Source of the DNA: Nematopogon swammerdamellus
Taxonomy: Eukaryota; Arthropoda; Insecta; Lepidoptera; Adelidae
DNA: 64,000 nt
Assembly (NCBI GenBank): GCA_946902875.1
Contig: OX336340.1
Span: forward strand, 6,469,739 to 6,533,738
Direction: 5' to 3'
Shown here: positions 30,678-41,461 of the stretch, piece by piece
Numbering within the stretch: position 1 is the stretch's first letter
How the letters are laid out: each line of letters begins with the position of its first letter
Translations under genes and position numbers: made by a program
The notes under the pieces: generated by a model
The model's database searches: none
What the model saw: the letters and a program-made list of their open reading frames with translations, nothing else
What the model was told of the DNA's origin: nothing

Positions 30678-30898
30678 TATAAAAGGTATGGACCCCGAAC
30701 ACTATCCTCGCCAGCGTAACACGATATAAGTAAAAGCATACTTGTTTCATTGGACGGTCGCGCGCTGGCCCGTCGGTCTGTCGTCGGCTGCGTTCGCAAA
30801 AACCTGTTTAAAATACCCGCATGCTCTGTGTTTACGTGTAAAAACACTACAGCCAAGTTTAGTGTGCACAATAGTGGAATATCTTATCATCGGTAAGT
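30678..30898 (+). promoter_or_regulatory. Candidate polymerase II promoter with a first exon and 5' splice site
   Basis: TATAAAAG at 30678-30685, about 210 bp of non-repetitive GC-balanced sequence, then TCATCG|GTAAGTAC with a consensus donor at 30893. No coding start is evident and no downstream exon was found, so this is a candidate only. Confidence 0.25.
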
Positions 30899-31057
30899 AC
30901 ACTCCGCTCCTCGCAACTCGGCGACGCTAGTTCTCATACAAGCATTTGACAGTCCGGCGTCCATAACTTTTTTATCGTTCTAGGTTATTTGCCTAAGTGC
31001 GGTGGGCGTGCGGTTTATTTCATGTCCAATAGATTGTCTTAATAAATAAAAACAGGT

Positions 31058-31133
31058 ATTAAAATGTCTCAAAGTGCGAGTTGGACTCGCGCACCGAGGG
31101 TTCCGTACCATCACACAATATTTTTGTATTATG
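31058..31133 (+). mobile_element. 'GTTCCGTAC' repeat, left end
   Basis: AAGTGCGAGTTGGACTCGCG, CACCGAGGGTTCCGTACC, cut off by the next SINE. Confidence 0.65.
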
Positions 31134-31460
31134 TTTTTTTTTTATGGAAACTGACACGGTTGGCTACATCACCTACAACATCCGTGATGTCAGCCCATAA
31201 CACCGGGTGAACTTGGTGCCACGTCAGTGCTTCCTTTCGGTCGTGCCGGCTACAGCGAACTGGACGGAAGACACAAACTAATCACATAGCCGTTTCGACC
31301 GCCCTTTCATTCAGTGCGGTGGTACCAACCCGGGCGGGTTAACCTCTACCACCTAGTAATATAAGAAGGGAGTCATATCCCTTAGTCGCCTTTTACGACA
31401 TACACGGGGAGATATGCAGTGGGGCTATTCTTTTAAAGTACCGGCCCCACGCCCCACACG
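31134..31460 (-). mobile_element. SINE-B' copy, full length
   Basis: Poly(T), GGAAACTGACACGGTTGGCT, shared body, CCTTTTACGACATACACGGG and CCGGCCCCACGCCCCACAC at the head. Inserted in a 'GTTCCGTAC' repeat. Confidence 0.85.
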
Positions 31461-32866
31461 GTACAGAATTTTAATTTCTAGAATTCTTAGAAGTTGGGGC
31501 TGTGACATATTTATAGGCAGACGGATAGACCTACAAAGAAGTCCCATTATAAGGATAACGGATTCTTCTTTTTCACATACGGGTAGAACCAATGATATTA
31601 TAAGTTAAAAGGAGGTAGATAGGTTATCTGAGCTCCCAAGCGGCACATTAAATACAAGACCACAGTCCTGTCTGAAGTTAGTCGCGCACCAACTACGCAC
31701 GCGTTCGGACCGCTAACCACGAGCCGCTAACACATCGAAAATGCAGTCGTGTGTAATGAATGAATGAGATTCTGCACTAATTCTAATAATTGGAATAAGA
31801 CTATTCGAGTCGGCGCATCACTTTATAGTTCTTCCTCTCAACTTTTCAAGGACGTGCCATGTGTGAGCACTGAATGTCATATAGATAACCTATCTTTCCT
31901 AAAATATCATTGGGTAGAACCCTATAAATATTTTTTTATATTTCTCAAAATCTTAGGTACCTCAATATAGATGGCTCTTAAGTTGATTTTCTTGCCGCTA
32001 GATGGCACTCTAGCCGCTAGATGCGATCGATAGCCGCCATCTCTCCCCCGGCAGCCGGCTTGCTGTGTGCTTGCTTGCAATATTGGATGACGAACACGAA
32101 AATCCATTTCAAAATATCTACCTAAAACGCTACCGTTGCCGTTTGTATGCGTATTCGACGAAGTAGGCATAACTCGTGAACGAGTCAACCGAATTGGATA
32201 ATGTTTTCACCACTGCAATTTGACATAATAATATATCCGGATGGCTCTTTTATAGATCATCGTTAACGCGAGCGTAGCCACGGACATATAGTCAAATGTA
32301 TATTGTATATTGAACACATTCAGTTCTGTTCTGACTTCAAACAGACGCCACAACATTTCTCTCCACATTGCACTATCCCAGATTCCTTGCGTACTTATTT
32401 GAGTTCCTTGAATATTTGAGTTTAAAAGGTGCAAATACGTTTTTTCTCCACGACATTCGGTGTTTGCAAATAGCACGACCTTGAGCGTAGTAATATAACA
32501 AGAGGAAGTAGGACGGCATGTTTGTTGTTGAGACAAAAGAAGAGACAAGTATAAGTTCAGGCGGGGCATTTGCCCTGGTTTTAAAGTGCCACTTGGACAA
32601 CATATCTACATATTTTAAACATATCATATCATTGTTCCTTGCGAACAAACTTGTGCCTTATGCCACTCGATCATAATCCAACAAAATCAAACATCGCAGT
32701 GACTTGATGTGCAGGCGGCTGTGTGGGGACCGAGGGAGTTACTGCTGGTAGTCACCCTCGCTGTCGGTTGCCAAACTATCAGCTTAATAATGTTCTAGCT
32801 GTGCGGTTTCGATAAACCATAAGCTGCATCGATACATACACGTCCCTATTTTTATATAGGTGTCAG
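31461..32866. other. Long unassigned stretch
   Basis: 31995-32020 has the direct repeat GCCGCTAGATG. An open frame of 120 codons (32207-32569, -) has no recognisable domain. No gene called. Confidence 0.4.
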
Positions 32867-33145
32867 ATTTTTTTTATAGACACTGATACAGTTGGCTACA
32901 TCACCTACAACATCCGTGATGCCAACATAACATACTTGATAAAATTTTGGTGAACTAAATGCCATGCTTCCCTACGGTCGTGCCGGCTACACTGAATTAG
33001 ACGGAAAACACGAACTATTTAGATAGCCGTTTCAACCGACCACTCATCCAGTTGTCAACCCGGGTTGGTTAAACCTAGTGAGGTAATTGGGAAAGGACCT
33101 ACAGTTTTACGTTTAATCCGAACCACGGTCAGCGTGAGTATGGAT
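32867..33145 (-). mobile_element. SINE-B copy, head truncated
   Basis: TAGACACTGATACAGTTGGC, TCGTGCCGGCTACACTGAAT, ACCTACAGTTTTACG, AACCACGGTCAGC. It stops before the 5S-like part. Confidence 0.75.
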
Positions 33146-33837
33146 TGAAACGGAAAACAAATTTCACCTTCTCGCCAAGCAAGACTCGGTTCGCTCGTCC
33201 GCGCTTCGAATTCGTTCGTTTTTGTGCGTGAGCGAACACCGCCGCGCGGCGGAAGGGCGCGGTGCTCGCTCATCCCGCGGGGGCGTTCGCCGTGCTCGCT
33301 CATCCCGCGGGGGCGTTCGCCGTTCGCCCGAATAGCTCGCGAACTTGGAAGTCGAATGCCAAGTTTGTAGAACGTACTGTTAGGTTCTTAGTCAGATAAA
33401 TTTTGCAAAATTTGGTATAGAGAACTGTTTATATTATTAAGCAACAGCACGCAATAGTGCCGGATAAGTCTGGACCTCGGGTTTCGAACGGCCTTCAATG
33501 CCATAATCCCACCGACCGAGGGTGTTCATAAAGCAGAAAATGTGAATCAATTCCCTCCCTAATATCATTTCACCGCGTATAGGTTTCGGTCGGTTATCTG
33601 CGCGCGCCACCTGGCAGTAGAATAATTCGATTTGAGCGCCGCCTGTCGGTTGTAAGTGTAACACGAAGCCTCGTTATTGCCACTAATAACCGGGCAGATG
33701 TGTGGCTGATTGGATCGATGGGTTCATTATCTAACAAAGAGCGAAGATCGTCGATATTGACTTATAGTAAAGTTAAACCGTCCTGAGCCTTCTAGGCATA
33801 AATAATTCCGACCAGTTTCCATTGAAGACAATGGCAG
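33146..33837. other. Unassigned GC-rich to mixed sequence
   Basis: Contains a 30-bp direct duplication (33261-33290, 33291-33320; unit CGTGCTCGCTCATCCCGCGG plus GGGCGTTCGC) and GTTCG-rich sequence before it. No gene recognised. Confidence 0.45.
33261..33320 (+). repeat. Two 30-bp tandem units
   Basis: The units differ only in the first base. Confidence 0.95.
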
Positions 33838-33935
33838 AGGACGGACGGATGGCGTGAGGGGCGCTGACCATGACATGGCGATATGGAACCCTCGGTGCGC
33901 GAGTTCGACTCGCACTTGGCCGGTTTTTAAATGCT
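33838..33935 (-). mobile_element. 'GTTCCGTAC' repeat, left end
   Basis: ATGGCGTGAGGGGCGCTGAC, GGAACCCTCGGTGCGCGAGT, ACTCGCACTTGGCCGG. Confidence 0.7.
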
Positions 33936-34424
33936 CTCGTTAGATTTGCTTGTTAAGATTTTTTGTAAACTTAGGTTTTCTTATACGGCATACGGTGCTG
34001 GGTAACACAATACCCAATGTATTACTAAATCATTTTTTGAAACTATATTGTATGTGTTACTTGTTGGTGTCTACAAATAAATAAATAAACCATGAATACG
34101 TGTTGCTCCATGGTTCAAATACGATGTTAAACCGTGTCTTTAAAAAAACCCGTTTAAAAATATAAGCCTGCCCTGACTACCTCTCTTTATCAGCGATTAT
34201 CGCAACTCTGTCTCACTTAGACGCATTGAGAAGCACGTCGGAGCGAGGGAGAGAGATCATGAGAAATTGCTAGTAGCGATGAATTGCTAATAAAAATTTA
34301 GCCCCGCAGATACAGAAATTAAACTACCCTCCAAAACTATTACGAAAAAGAGTTTAGTTCAGTGTGGTCAACCTCAAGGGAACTTCTATTCAAATACATA
34401 GTTCAAGACGTGTGTGACTCTAGC
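33936..34424. other. Unassigned sequence with an (AAAT)n retroposon-like tail
   Basis: 34070-34090 ends in ACAAATAAATAAATAAAC, typical of a LINE tail; the body is unrecognised. Confidence 0.35.
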
Positions 34425-34430
34425 AAGCGT

Positions 34431-34837
34431 TTTTTTTTATGTAATCCGGTATGGGTGGCTGAGTCAGAGGGGCCAAAGCGCATGCTCCGACCAGCCAATA
34501 TCACCTCCGAGAAGGTAGGTGCCATACCGGAGACTTCCCCTGGATTGCTGGCTATACTGGACTAGAGGAGAACACAACCGAGGCTGCTATGCGGCCATCT
34601 TACATCCAGTAAGGTGGTACCAACCCAGTCGACTACAATTTGAGCCTACCATCTAGTAAGGGGCAAGGGAAGGGACCTACAGTTTTACACCGGCTCCGAA
34701 AGGTGAAGCAGCAGGTGTAGGTATGCACGTAAATTTTTTCGTCAGAAAAAGCTCATTGGTACACGCCGATCGGATTCGAACCGAGGACCTCTCACATGAG
34801 AAGCCGATGCCCAAACCACTCGGCCACCCGCCGCTAA
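34431..34837 (-). mobile_element. SINE-A copy, full length
   Basis: Poly(T), ATCCGGTATGGGTGGCTGAG, shared body, tRNA head GGATTCGAACC ... CCACTCGGCCACCCGCCGC. Flanked by the short duplication AAGCGT (34425-34430, 34838-34843). Confidence 0.88.
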
Positions 34838-34843
34838 AAGCGT

Positions 34844-35511
34844 AGCACTTTTCAGGAAGACAACTTGAAATAATGACGTAGCGAGCTGTGTACTCGTGTG
34901 TGTAGGCGACGCGTTACTTAGCGACAAAGTAATCCAGGCCGTATAAAAAGATAATAATTCACGCAAGGATATTATCAGAAATATTTTTCCGGCAATTTGA
35001 AATTTTGCTCATAAATAAGATCAAATAAATGTCGAAATAGTTGATCCGTGTCTAAAATATTAATTCATTTAATATTCAAGACAAAAATACTTTTGATGTC
35101 ACGTCTGAAGTGTTCGTCGACAGATTCGTCGTCATTGACATTGGTCGAATATTTACATTGTTAGACCCTTCGTGAACACAAAGCGAAACAGAAAGTCAGC
35201 TCTATGTAAACTGTGTAATTGATTCACGCAATAATCAACATTATTGAGTATGAAAATTATAAACACACTAAAAATTTTCGTAGATTAAGTAAAAACTACA
35301 AAATTTTATTTAATACAAACTACCAATTATTTAAATATAAAGAAAAAAGAAAACCCCGGACCAATGATATGAATGAGATCTGTAAATCAGGTTGATAAAT
35401 AAAAACTACCTCTATTAGGTTCAGCAACCGAGGACAAATAGCAGATTAATTGATCTACATATATCAAGATCAGTGTCTATATGAAGAAAATTCGTTTAGT
35501 ATATAAGTGTA
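34844..35511. other. AT-rich unassigned sequence
   Basis: Nothing recognised. Confidence 0.4.
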
Positions 35512-35855
35512 AAAAAAACCAGTCAAGTGCGAGTCGAACTCGCGCACCAAGGGTTCCGTAACACCACGTACTTTGCCAGTTATTATTATTTTGTTGTTTT
35601 ATTTTAGTCAGAGTTTGCACTATAATCACAAAAAAATTTACCCTTGTGTGTATGTAACTATTACATAAAAAAAACGTTAAAAAACACGTATTGGGATTTG
35701 GGACCCCCTTGATCTTTTATTTTTTGTTGTGTTTTTATTTGTTAGGATATCCGCCATAATAACACATATTCTGTCAAAATTTCAACTGGTAACACAGATT
35801 AACATTCGGACGGCATAGGCTTAGTAATAGGCTTCCAAAGGTTACTCAAACTACA
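35512..35855 (+). mobile_element. 'GTTCCGTAC' repeat
   Basis: CAGTCAAGTGCGAGTCGAAC, GCACCAAGGGTTCCGTAAC, CAGAGTTTGCACTATAATCA, ATATCCGCCATAATAAC, TTCTGTCAAAATTTC, GTAATAGGCTTCC. Confidence 0.7.
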
Positions 35856-36029
35856 AGGTTTCGCGTTGCATTCTGTGTCGTTCAACACTATAAAGCAATT
35901 GGTTTTAGAGTTCCGCAGGCAAAACCAGGAACGCTGAAATCTGCCCGTTTGTCACTTTCTTTCTGACGCAGGAGTTTGGTTGGTTGGATTTGGTTATGCT
36001 AATCCAACCTGGTTCCATGTTTAGTTTAG

Positions 36030-36079
36030 CCAAAGAGTTTGTATTACGTCGCTGGCAGCGACGTAATACAATTCTTTGG
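36030..36079. mobile_element. 50-bp palindrome, copy 1
   Basis: CCAAAGAGTTTGTATTACGT continues into CGCT, a 3-nt loop, and its near-perfect mirror AGCGACGTAATACAATTCTTTGG. The same palindrome occurs at 43899-43950. Confidence 0.85.
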
Positions 36080-36765
36080 GTTCTCTTAAAACTCTGAGTT
36101 CAGCTTACCGAAAATTCCTGCGTGGTAACCATTTAAAGTCATCATTACCAATTTTCTAACAATCTGTTGCTAGTTTCACCTTCATCTGGAATTATGGGTT
36201 AAATATATCGCCTACGTAGGCTAACACATAGTCCCTATGGAGCGGCTCTTTAAATCCCCCACTTAATTTTAAAGGCGTGTAGCACACATTGATTTCCCGT
36301 TACACATACCCACAAGGCCCGGGGTCTAAGCAGCGACGTAAGCCCCTAAGTGGCCTTCTGGGAAAGGCTCGTGGGGAACAACGTTAAGCCACGTCTTAGC
36401 TACTTTGTTTGTGGTGGCCGTCTTGTTTTATGTGTGGGTAGGCGGTTAAATGGTTCTCGAATGATCGATAAATACGGAGTTTGGGAGCGTGGGCTTGAAA
36501 CAAAGGCGATATGTGTGTTATTTCAGCAGCTCCCTAGCGGCTGAAATTTAGTGTTTGCCTAAGGTTAGTGGTGATACCTATTTAAGGATTTGGAATGTAT
36601 CGTAAACATTGGTGTAAAGAGGCTTATAGGATATAGGAGGTTTTTGAGTGAATAAATAAATAAATAAATAAATATCATTAGAACAATAGCAATGTTAAGT
36701 AGGTAATTAATATTTGTTACCTAACTAAATCGCTAACTCTAATTCAAAGTGATATTGACTACAAA
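36080..36765. other. Unassigned sequence with an (AATA)n microsatellite
   Basis: 36650-36674 is (AATA)n. No gene recognised. Confidence 0.45.
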
Positions 36766-36910
36766 CCGGCCAAGTGCGAGTCTGACTCGCGCACCGAGGT
36801 TACTGCACCACAAAAATTAACATTGAAAAAAAAACATGTTTCTTATATGGAGACTCACTTAATTTTTTAAGTTTTAAATTTTTTATTACATATTTTTATA
36901 TTTTGTGTAG

Positions 36911-36976
36911 TGGCGTGCCTTGGGAGAGGCCTATGTCCAGCAGTGGACCAATACAGGCTGATGATGATGATGATGA
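36911..36976 (+). mobile_element. 3' end of an RTE-like LINE with (GAT)n tail
   Basis: GAGGCCTATGTCCAGCAGTG encodes the AYVQQW end of RTE-type RTs and is followed by CAGGCTGATGATGATGATG, the usual tail of that family in moths and butterflies. Confidence 0.75.
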
Positions 36977-37369
36977 TTTTTTTTTATTTTTTTTATGGAA
37001 ACTGACACGGTTGGCTACATCACCTACAACGTCCGTGATGTCAGCCCATAACACCGGGTGAACTAGGTGCCATGTCAGTGCTTCCGCCTTTGATCGTTCC
37101 GGCTACACTGAACTGGTCGGAAAACACAGACTAATTATAGCCGTTTGGACCGACGTTTCATTCAGTGCGGTGGTACCAACCCGGGCGGGTTAAACCCTAC
37201 CACCGAGTAAGATTAGGAGGGAAGGGACCTACAGTTTTACGAGGAATCCGAACCTCGGTCAGCCTCCAACGGTCAGCGGTCACCCATCCAAGTACTGACC
37301 GCGCCCAGCGTTGTAATAACATTCAATAGCGACAGTGACTGTCTGCACCACTGAGCTATCGAGGCTGAC
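36977..37369 (-). mobile_element. SINE-B copy, complete tRNA/5S head
   Basis: Poly(T), GGAAACTGACACGGTTGGCT, shared body, GGAATCCGAACCTCGGTCAG (B box), GGTCACCCATCCAAGTACTG (5S-like), TGCACCACTGAGCTATCGAG (A box), GCTGAC. It sits in the (GAT)n tail of the preceding LINE, with GATGAT on both sides. Confidence 0.88.
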
Positions 37370-37462
37370 GATGATGATTTTGTTATTATATCCGCCAAAA
37401 TAACACATATTCTGTGAACATTTCAACCTGCTCGCTATTACGGTTCCAAGGATAGTGATGTC

Positions 37463-37847
37463 AAACATCGTGGTGAACTCAACGTGAACTAGGTGTCATG
37501 TCAGGGTCGTATTTCTAATGGTCGAGCAACATTATAGGAAACTATAATATTACTTTACACATGGTGCGACAAACATGAAATTACGCACTTAGTCGAATAA
37601 TAACAAAATGTTACAAACCGGCTTTGCAGAAGTTTAACCTAATTTACCTCCCAACTTCCGTAATGCTATCTCGTGATTACGTGTAACTTTTGACGACATT
37701 AATTTTCGCAAAAGCGGTACCTCGTTAGGTGTTCTATAAGCTGGAGCTAGAGGCGAATTCTGTAGAATCAAATAGAATTCTTTATTCTTTATTCATCATT
37801 CGATACACTAAGCTTGAATTTGTCCAATTTTATTTTTACAAGTTACG
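37463..37847. other. Unassigned sequence
   Basis: 37475-37506 resembles a scrap of SINE-B body (GTGAACTAGGTGTCATGTCA). Otherwise nothing recognised. Confidence 0.35.
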
Positions 37848-38267
37848 TTTTTTTATGTAATCCGGCATTAGGTGTCTCAGTCAGATGGGCCAAAGCACAT
37901 GCTCCGACCAGCCAATATCACCTCTGAGAAGGTAGGTGCCATACCGGAGACTTGCCTGGATTGCTGGCTATACATACTGTACTAGAGGAGAACACAGCCG
38001 AATCTGGGAATGCAAGGAATGCTCGGTGCTGCTATGTGACCATCTTACATCCAGTACGGTGGGTTCAGCCCAGTCGGCTACTTAAGCCTACCACCGAGTA
38101 AGGGTCAAGGGAATGGAGGGAATTTCCAACGGTGGAGCAGCAAATGTAGGTATGCATGCACGTACATTTTTTCGCCAGAAAAAACTAATTGGTACACGCC
38201 GACCGGATTCGAACCACGGACCTCTCGTAAGAGAAGTCGACGCCCAGATCACTCGGTCACCCGTCGC
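37848..38267 (-). mobile_element. SINE-A copy
   Basis: Poly(T), ATCACCTCTGAGAAGGTAGG, shared body, GGATTCGAACCACGGACCTC and GATCACTCGGTCACCCGTCG of the tRNA head. Confidence 0.85.
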
Positions 38268-38322
38268 CTTAATTCGAATGAAAAATATTACATTGCCGTT
38301 CCGCAGCGATATTTATATTGTA

Positions 38323-38540
38323 CTAGCTGTGCCCGCGGCTCCGCCCGCTCTCATATTGGACTTCTCTGCTAACCTCATAAGCCATTTAGCCTGATAGTAA
38401 GTAGCCTATAGTTGATGGGAAGAATCAAGCTATCCGTAGATTTTTTTTTATTAAAATCGGTTCAGTGGTTCTCGAGTTATAAGCGGACAGACAGACAGAA
38501 AGCAGACGTTGAACTTTATTAAAGGTAAGGATTAGTGTTA
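38323..38540 (-). mobile_element. Helitron-like 3' end fragment
   Basis: On the minus strand it ends GGAGCCGCGGGCACAGCTAG followed by T, as in elements A-C. Inner sequence (AAAATCGGTTCAGTGGTTCT, GCGGACAGACAGACAG) differs, so it is another family. Confidence 0.5.
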
Positions 38541-39147
38541 TTTACTTCAGTTAGCGCTTTTTCTCGATGTATGTACCTAAAGTGCCTAAACCGAATGTAA
38601 TACCTATGAATTTTGCTAGACATAGGTACTCGATTCAGGCATTGACTTGATTATTTCTATAGATTCTCGATTGTCTCGTTATTGGATTCGCCTCCTGAAA
38701 TTCGTTTGCTGATAAATTTATTCAAGGGGCGACAGTTTTCGTTGCGGCGGCACGCGGCGCGGCGCCCCTAACCCCATCTACCGCGGGAGAATAGAGTGAA
38801 TTTGAATGATTTATTGAGTCGGCGCGTGCAGAAGTTAGGAGGTAAGAGATCACTTTGAAGAATTATAGGATGCTTTGGTTAATAGCTTTTGTAAAGGGCA
38901 CAACTATTCGCGCAAAAGTAAATAAAGGGATTGTCGGGCGCGACGACGCCTTAAGAGGATAGACCGCGGAGGAATAACGAAGGGCGCTGCTTCTACCAGA
39001 ATTGGCAAATTAGTATGTGTATGTAGGTATATATCGGGGATGTAGTGTAGGTACATGTAGGTAGACATCGATAAGTTAAATACCTGGAAGAGTAATATGT
39101 CATTCGGTTGAATCGTTTTCGGGATATAAGAAAACACACATAAAAAC
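38541..39147. other. Unassigned sequence
   Basis: 38740-38800 is GC-rich (GGCGGCACGCGGCGCGGCGC). No ORF with a recognisable domain. Confidence 0.4.
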
Positions 39148-39540
39148 GTCAGCCTCGATAGCTCAGTGGTGCAGACAGTCAACTGTCGTTATTGAATGTT
39201 AAGCAACGCTGGGTGCGGTCAGTACTTGGATGGGTGACCGCTGACCGTTGGAGGCTGACCGAGGTTCGGATTCCTCGTAAAACTGTAGGTCCCTTCCCTC
39301 CTAATCTTACTTGGTGGTAGGGTTTAACCCGCCCGGGTTGGTACCACCGCACTGAATGAAACGTCGGTCTAAACGGCTATGTAAATAGTTTGTGTTTTCC
39401 GACCAGTTCAGTGTAGCCGGCACGATCAAAGGGGGAAGCACTGACATGGCACCTAGTTCACCCGGTGTTATGGGCTGACATCACGGACGTTGTAGGTGAT
39501 GTAGCCAACCGTGTCAGTTCCCATAAAAAAAAAAAAAAAA
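39148..39540 (+). mobile_element. SINE-B copy, complete tRNA/5S head; best reference copy
   Basis: GTCAGCCTCGATAGCTCAGT carries a perfect tRNA A box (TAGCTCAGTGG). Next comes about 40 nt that match eukaryotic 5S rRNA nearly base for base (GTTAAGCAACG, GCGGTCAGTACTTGGATGGG, TGACCGC). Then GGAGGCTGAC, the reverse complement of the first nine bases, and CGAGGTTCGGATTCCTCG, a T-arm-like hairpin with the B box. Body and poly(A) follow. Both pol III promoter types (tRNA A/B; 5S box A/IE/C) are thus in one head. Confidence 0.9.
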
Positions 39541-39850
39541 CCGGCCAAGAGCGAGTGTGACTCGCGCACCGAGGATTCCGCACCACAAAAAAAAGGAAAA
39601 AAAAACCTTTTTTGTATGAGTCTATCTTTGTCTATCTGCGATGCAAAGTACCTGTGGCGCCATCTATTATTTAGCAGCGTGAATATGTACTAATAGATCT
39701 TAGCACGTTTCTTGTGTGGGGTTCCCATAATTTTTAATTTTTTACTTTTTGTAAGTTTTGTTATTTGTTATATCAGCCATATAATAACAAAATATACCTA
39801 TTCTGTGAAACTTTCAACCGGCTTACTTAGGCTAAAAATTACAGTCATAT
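39541..39850 (+). mobile_element. 'GTTCCGTAC' repeat
   Basis: CCGGCCAAGAGCGAGTGTGA, CACCGAGGATTCCGCACC, CCTGTGGCGCCATCTATTAT, TTAGCACGTTTCTTGTGTGG, TTCTGTGAAACTTTCAACC. The middle words recur at 59820-59910. Confidence 0.65.
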
Positions 39851-40077
39851 ACGAGTAGGTACATGCTGTACACACTCGTAGTTGGCATAGGAACGGGAAG
39901 AAAATTTGTTTTTAAAATCTTACAATTGGCAACATTTTGGAACAACTTTTTAGAATATGTTCTAGTTGAAAAGCTCGAAATCGCCCTCACGTTCGTTCGT
40001 TCTATTTCTCTCGCATTGGCTTGTTCGTTCGCTCGCAGGGTTCGTTAGCAGCGTTCGTTCGGTCTATATGTACCCTG

Positions 40078-40974
40078 TTTCTCGAGACAAACCAGTACTA
40101 GAACGGTAATAATAATGCGAAGTGAAGCGCTATTGGTCACGTCAACCCGTTAAAGCTGCGGTCATACGGGCCCTCGGCTAGCCGCGCGCTGCTGCCACGC
40201 TCAGTAGTTTTCCAACCTCGCGCAGTGCAGACGTGTCAACATTCAGTTTTCTTTCTGTTTAATTATTTCATCAATGTTATTGAATTAAAATTACTGACAA
40301 TTCTGAGGAAGCTAGGTTATTCCAATTTTATTATTTAGTTAGTGCATTATGTTATGACTATTATTATTATTTTATAATACTTGATTATTTCAAACTAGTG
40401 ACAATTATATTGATGCTATTTTGCTTTATATAAATTTATATTATTATAACAATAATTGGTTATAGATGATATTCTGACTAATAAGATAATATTGAACATT
40501 TCATTATTTTCTCATTTGTTTAATTTATTTTATTTTATTTATAATTTGAAGCATTGACAATTCTTTTGAAGCTAAAATTGTATAATCTCAATTTAATCAT
40601 AAAATATGACATTCAAAAATTAACAGAGGTTGAATAATCAAGTAGCTGTATAATAGGTGCGAAGGGTGGCCCTGATAGTAAATTTAAAAGAAAAACAGTA
40701 AATGTAATTATATTGTAGTTAGAAAGATGATATAAGAGGGTGACTTCTGTATATAACTTCTGTATGAGTACATAACCACACAAATGCAAAATGATAAAAA
40801 AGATACCACGCCGTACCGCGCGCCGCACTGCAAGTATAAACGCGCCTTAACAAAATGAAAGTATTAAGCAGGCGTGGTGGGAATAATGGGCAGGGTCTAA
40901 CGATCAGCCATCTCTGTCTTAGGACTATGGTAAACATGAGATAGCAACTCTCAGTACTGGTTTGTTTCGAAAAA
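40078..40974. mobile_element. Non-autonomous DNA element with 22-bp terminal inverted repeats
   Basis: TTTCTCGAGACAAACCAGTA + CT (40078-40099) mirrors 40953-40974 with 20 of 22 matches. The centre is AT-rich with repeated GACAATTCT/GAAGCT words. No transposase; no target duplication could be fixed, so the superfamily is open. Confidence 0.55.
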
Positions 40975-41461
40975 TGAAGTAGAGCTGTGTAGAGAGCAAG
41001 AGGATACGGCCACTCCAGTTATTGTTAAGTACCTCCAAGTGCGAGTCAAGTATTCATGTTCGGTCGCGACGCAAGGAGGAACCAGATAAAGCGAACTTCA
41101 TCAAATTAATTTATGGAGTTCGCATTCTCGCGATAAGCTTTAGGTGGCGGAAGGCGAAGTTCGGAGGTTACAGCCATATCATTAAAATTATTGACGTGAA
41201 CCTCTAGGCGTCGGGCTGTATACTTGTACAGGCTGTTTAATTTACGTTTTGATTTTTTTTGTGATTTTGTGTTTTACTATTTGAAATCTTTTAGCAAAGG
41301 TTTTATAGGTCTTACGTACAAAATCATATTGACTTCTAATACCTATTTATGCAACACCGTGCAAAATTCTCAAGTGCAAGTTCGTCATTCTCAAAATGTT
41401 CGTGCAGAAGAATTGAATTGAAACTGTAAAAAATTTTTTTTTCAGGTTCGAGCTTTTGCTA
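40975..41461. other. Unassigned sequence
   Basis: AT-rich; nothing recognised. Confidence 0.4.

Larger units (their letters stand above)
36766..37462 (+). mobile_element. 'GTTCCGTAC' repeat split by later insertions
   Basis: Left part 36766-36905 (CCGGCCAAGTGCGAGTCTGA, GCACCGAGGTTACTGCACC). Right part from about 37372 (TTATATCCGCCAAAATAACA, TTCTGTGAACATTTC, ATTACGGTTCCAAGG). Between them are an RTE tail and a SINE. Confidence 0.65.

Noticed and set aside
32207..32569. 120-codon minus-strand open frame
   Set aside because: Starts with ATG but has no recognisable domain, no composition shift and no splice or promoter signals; too weak to call a gene.
39148..39280. A 5S rRNA gene
   Set aside because: Only the internal part of 5S is present; it lies in a SINE head followed by the SINE body and poly(A), and repeats in five places.
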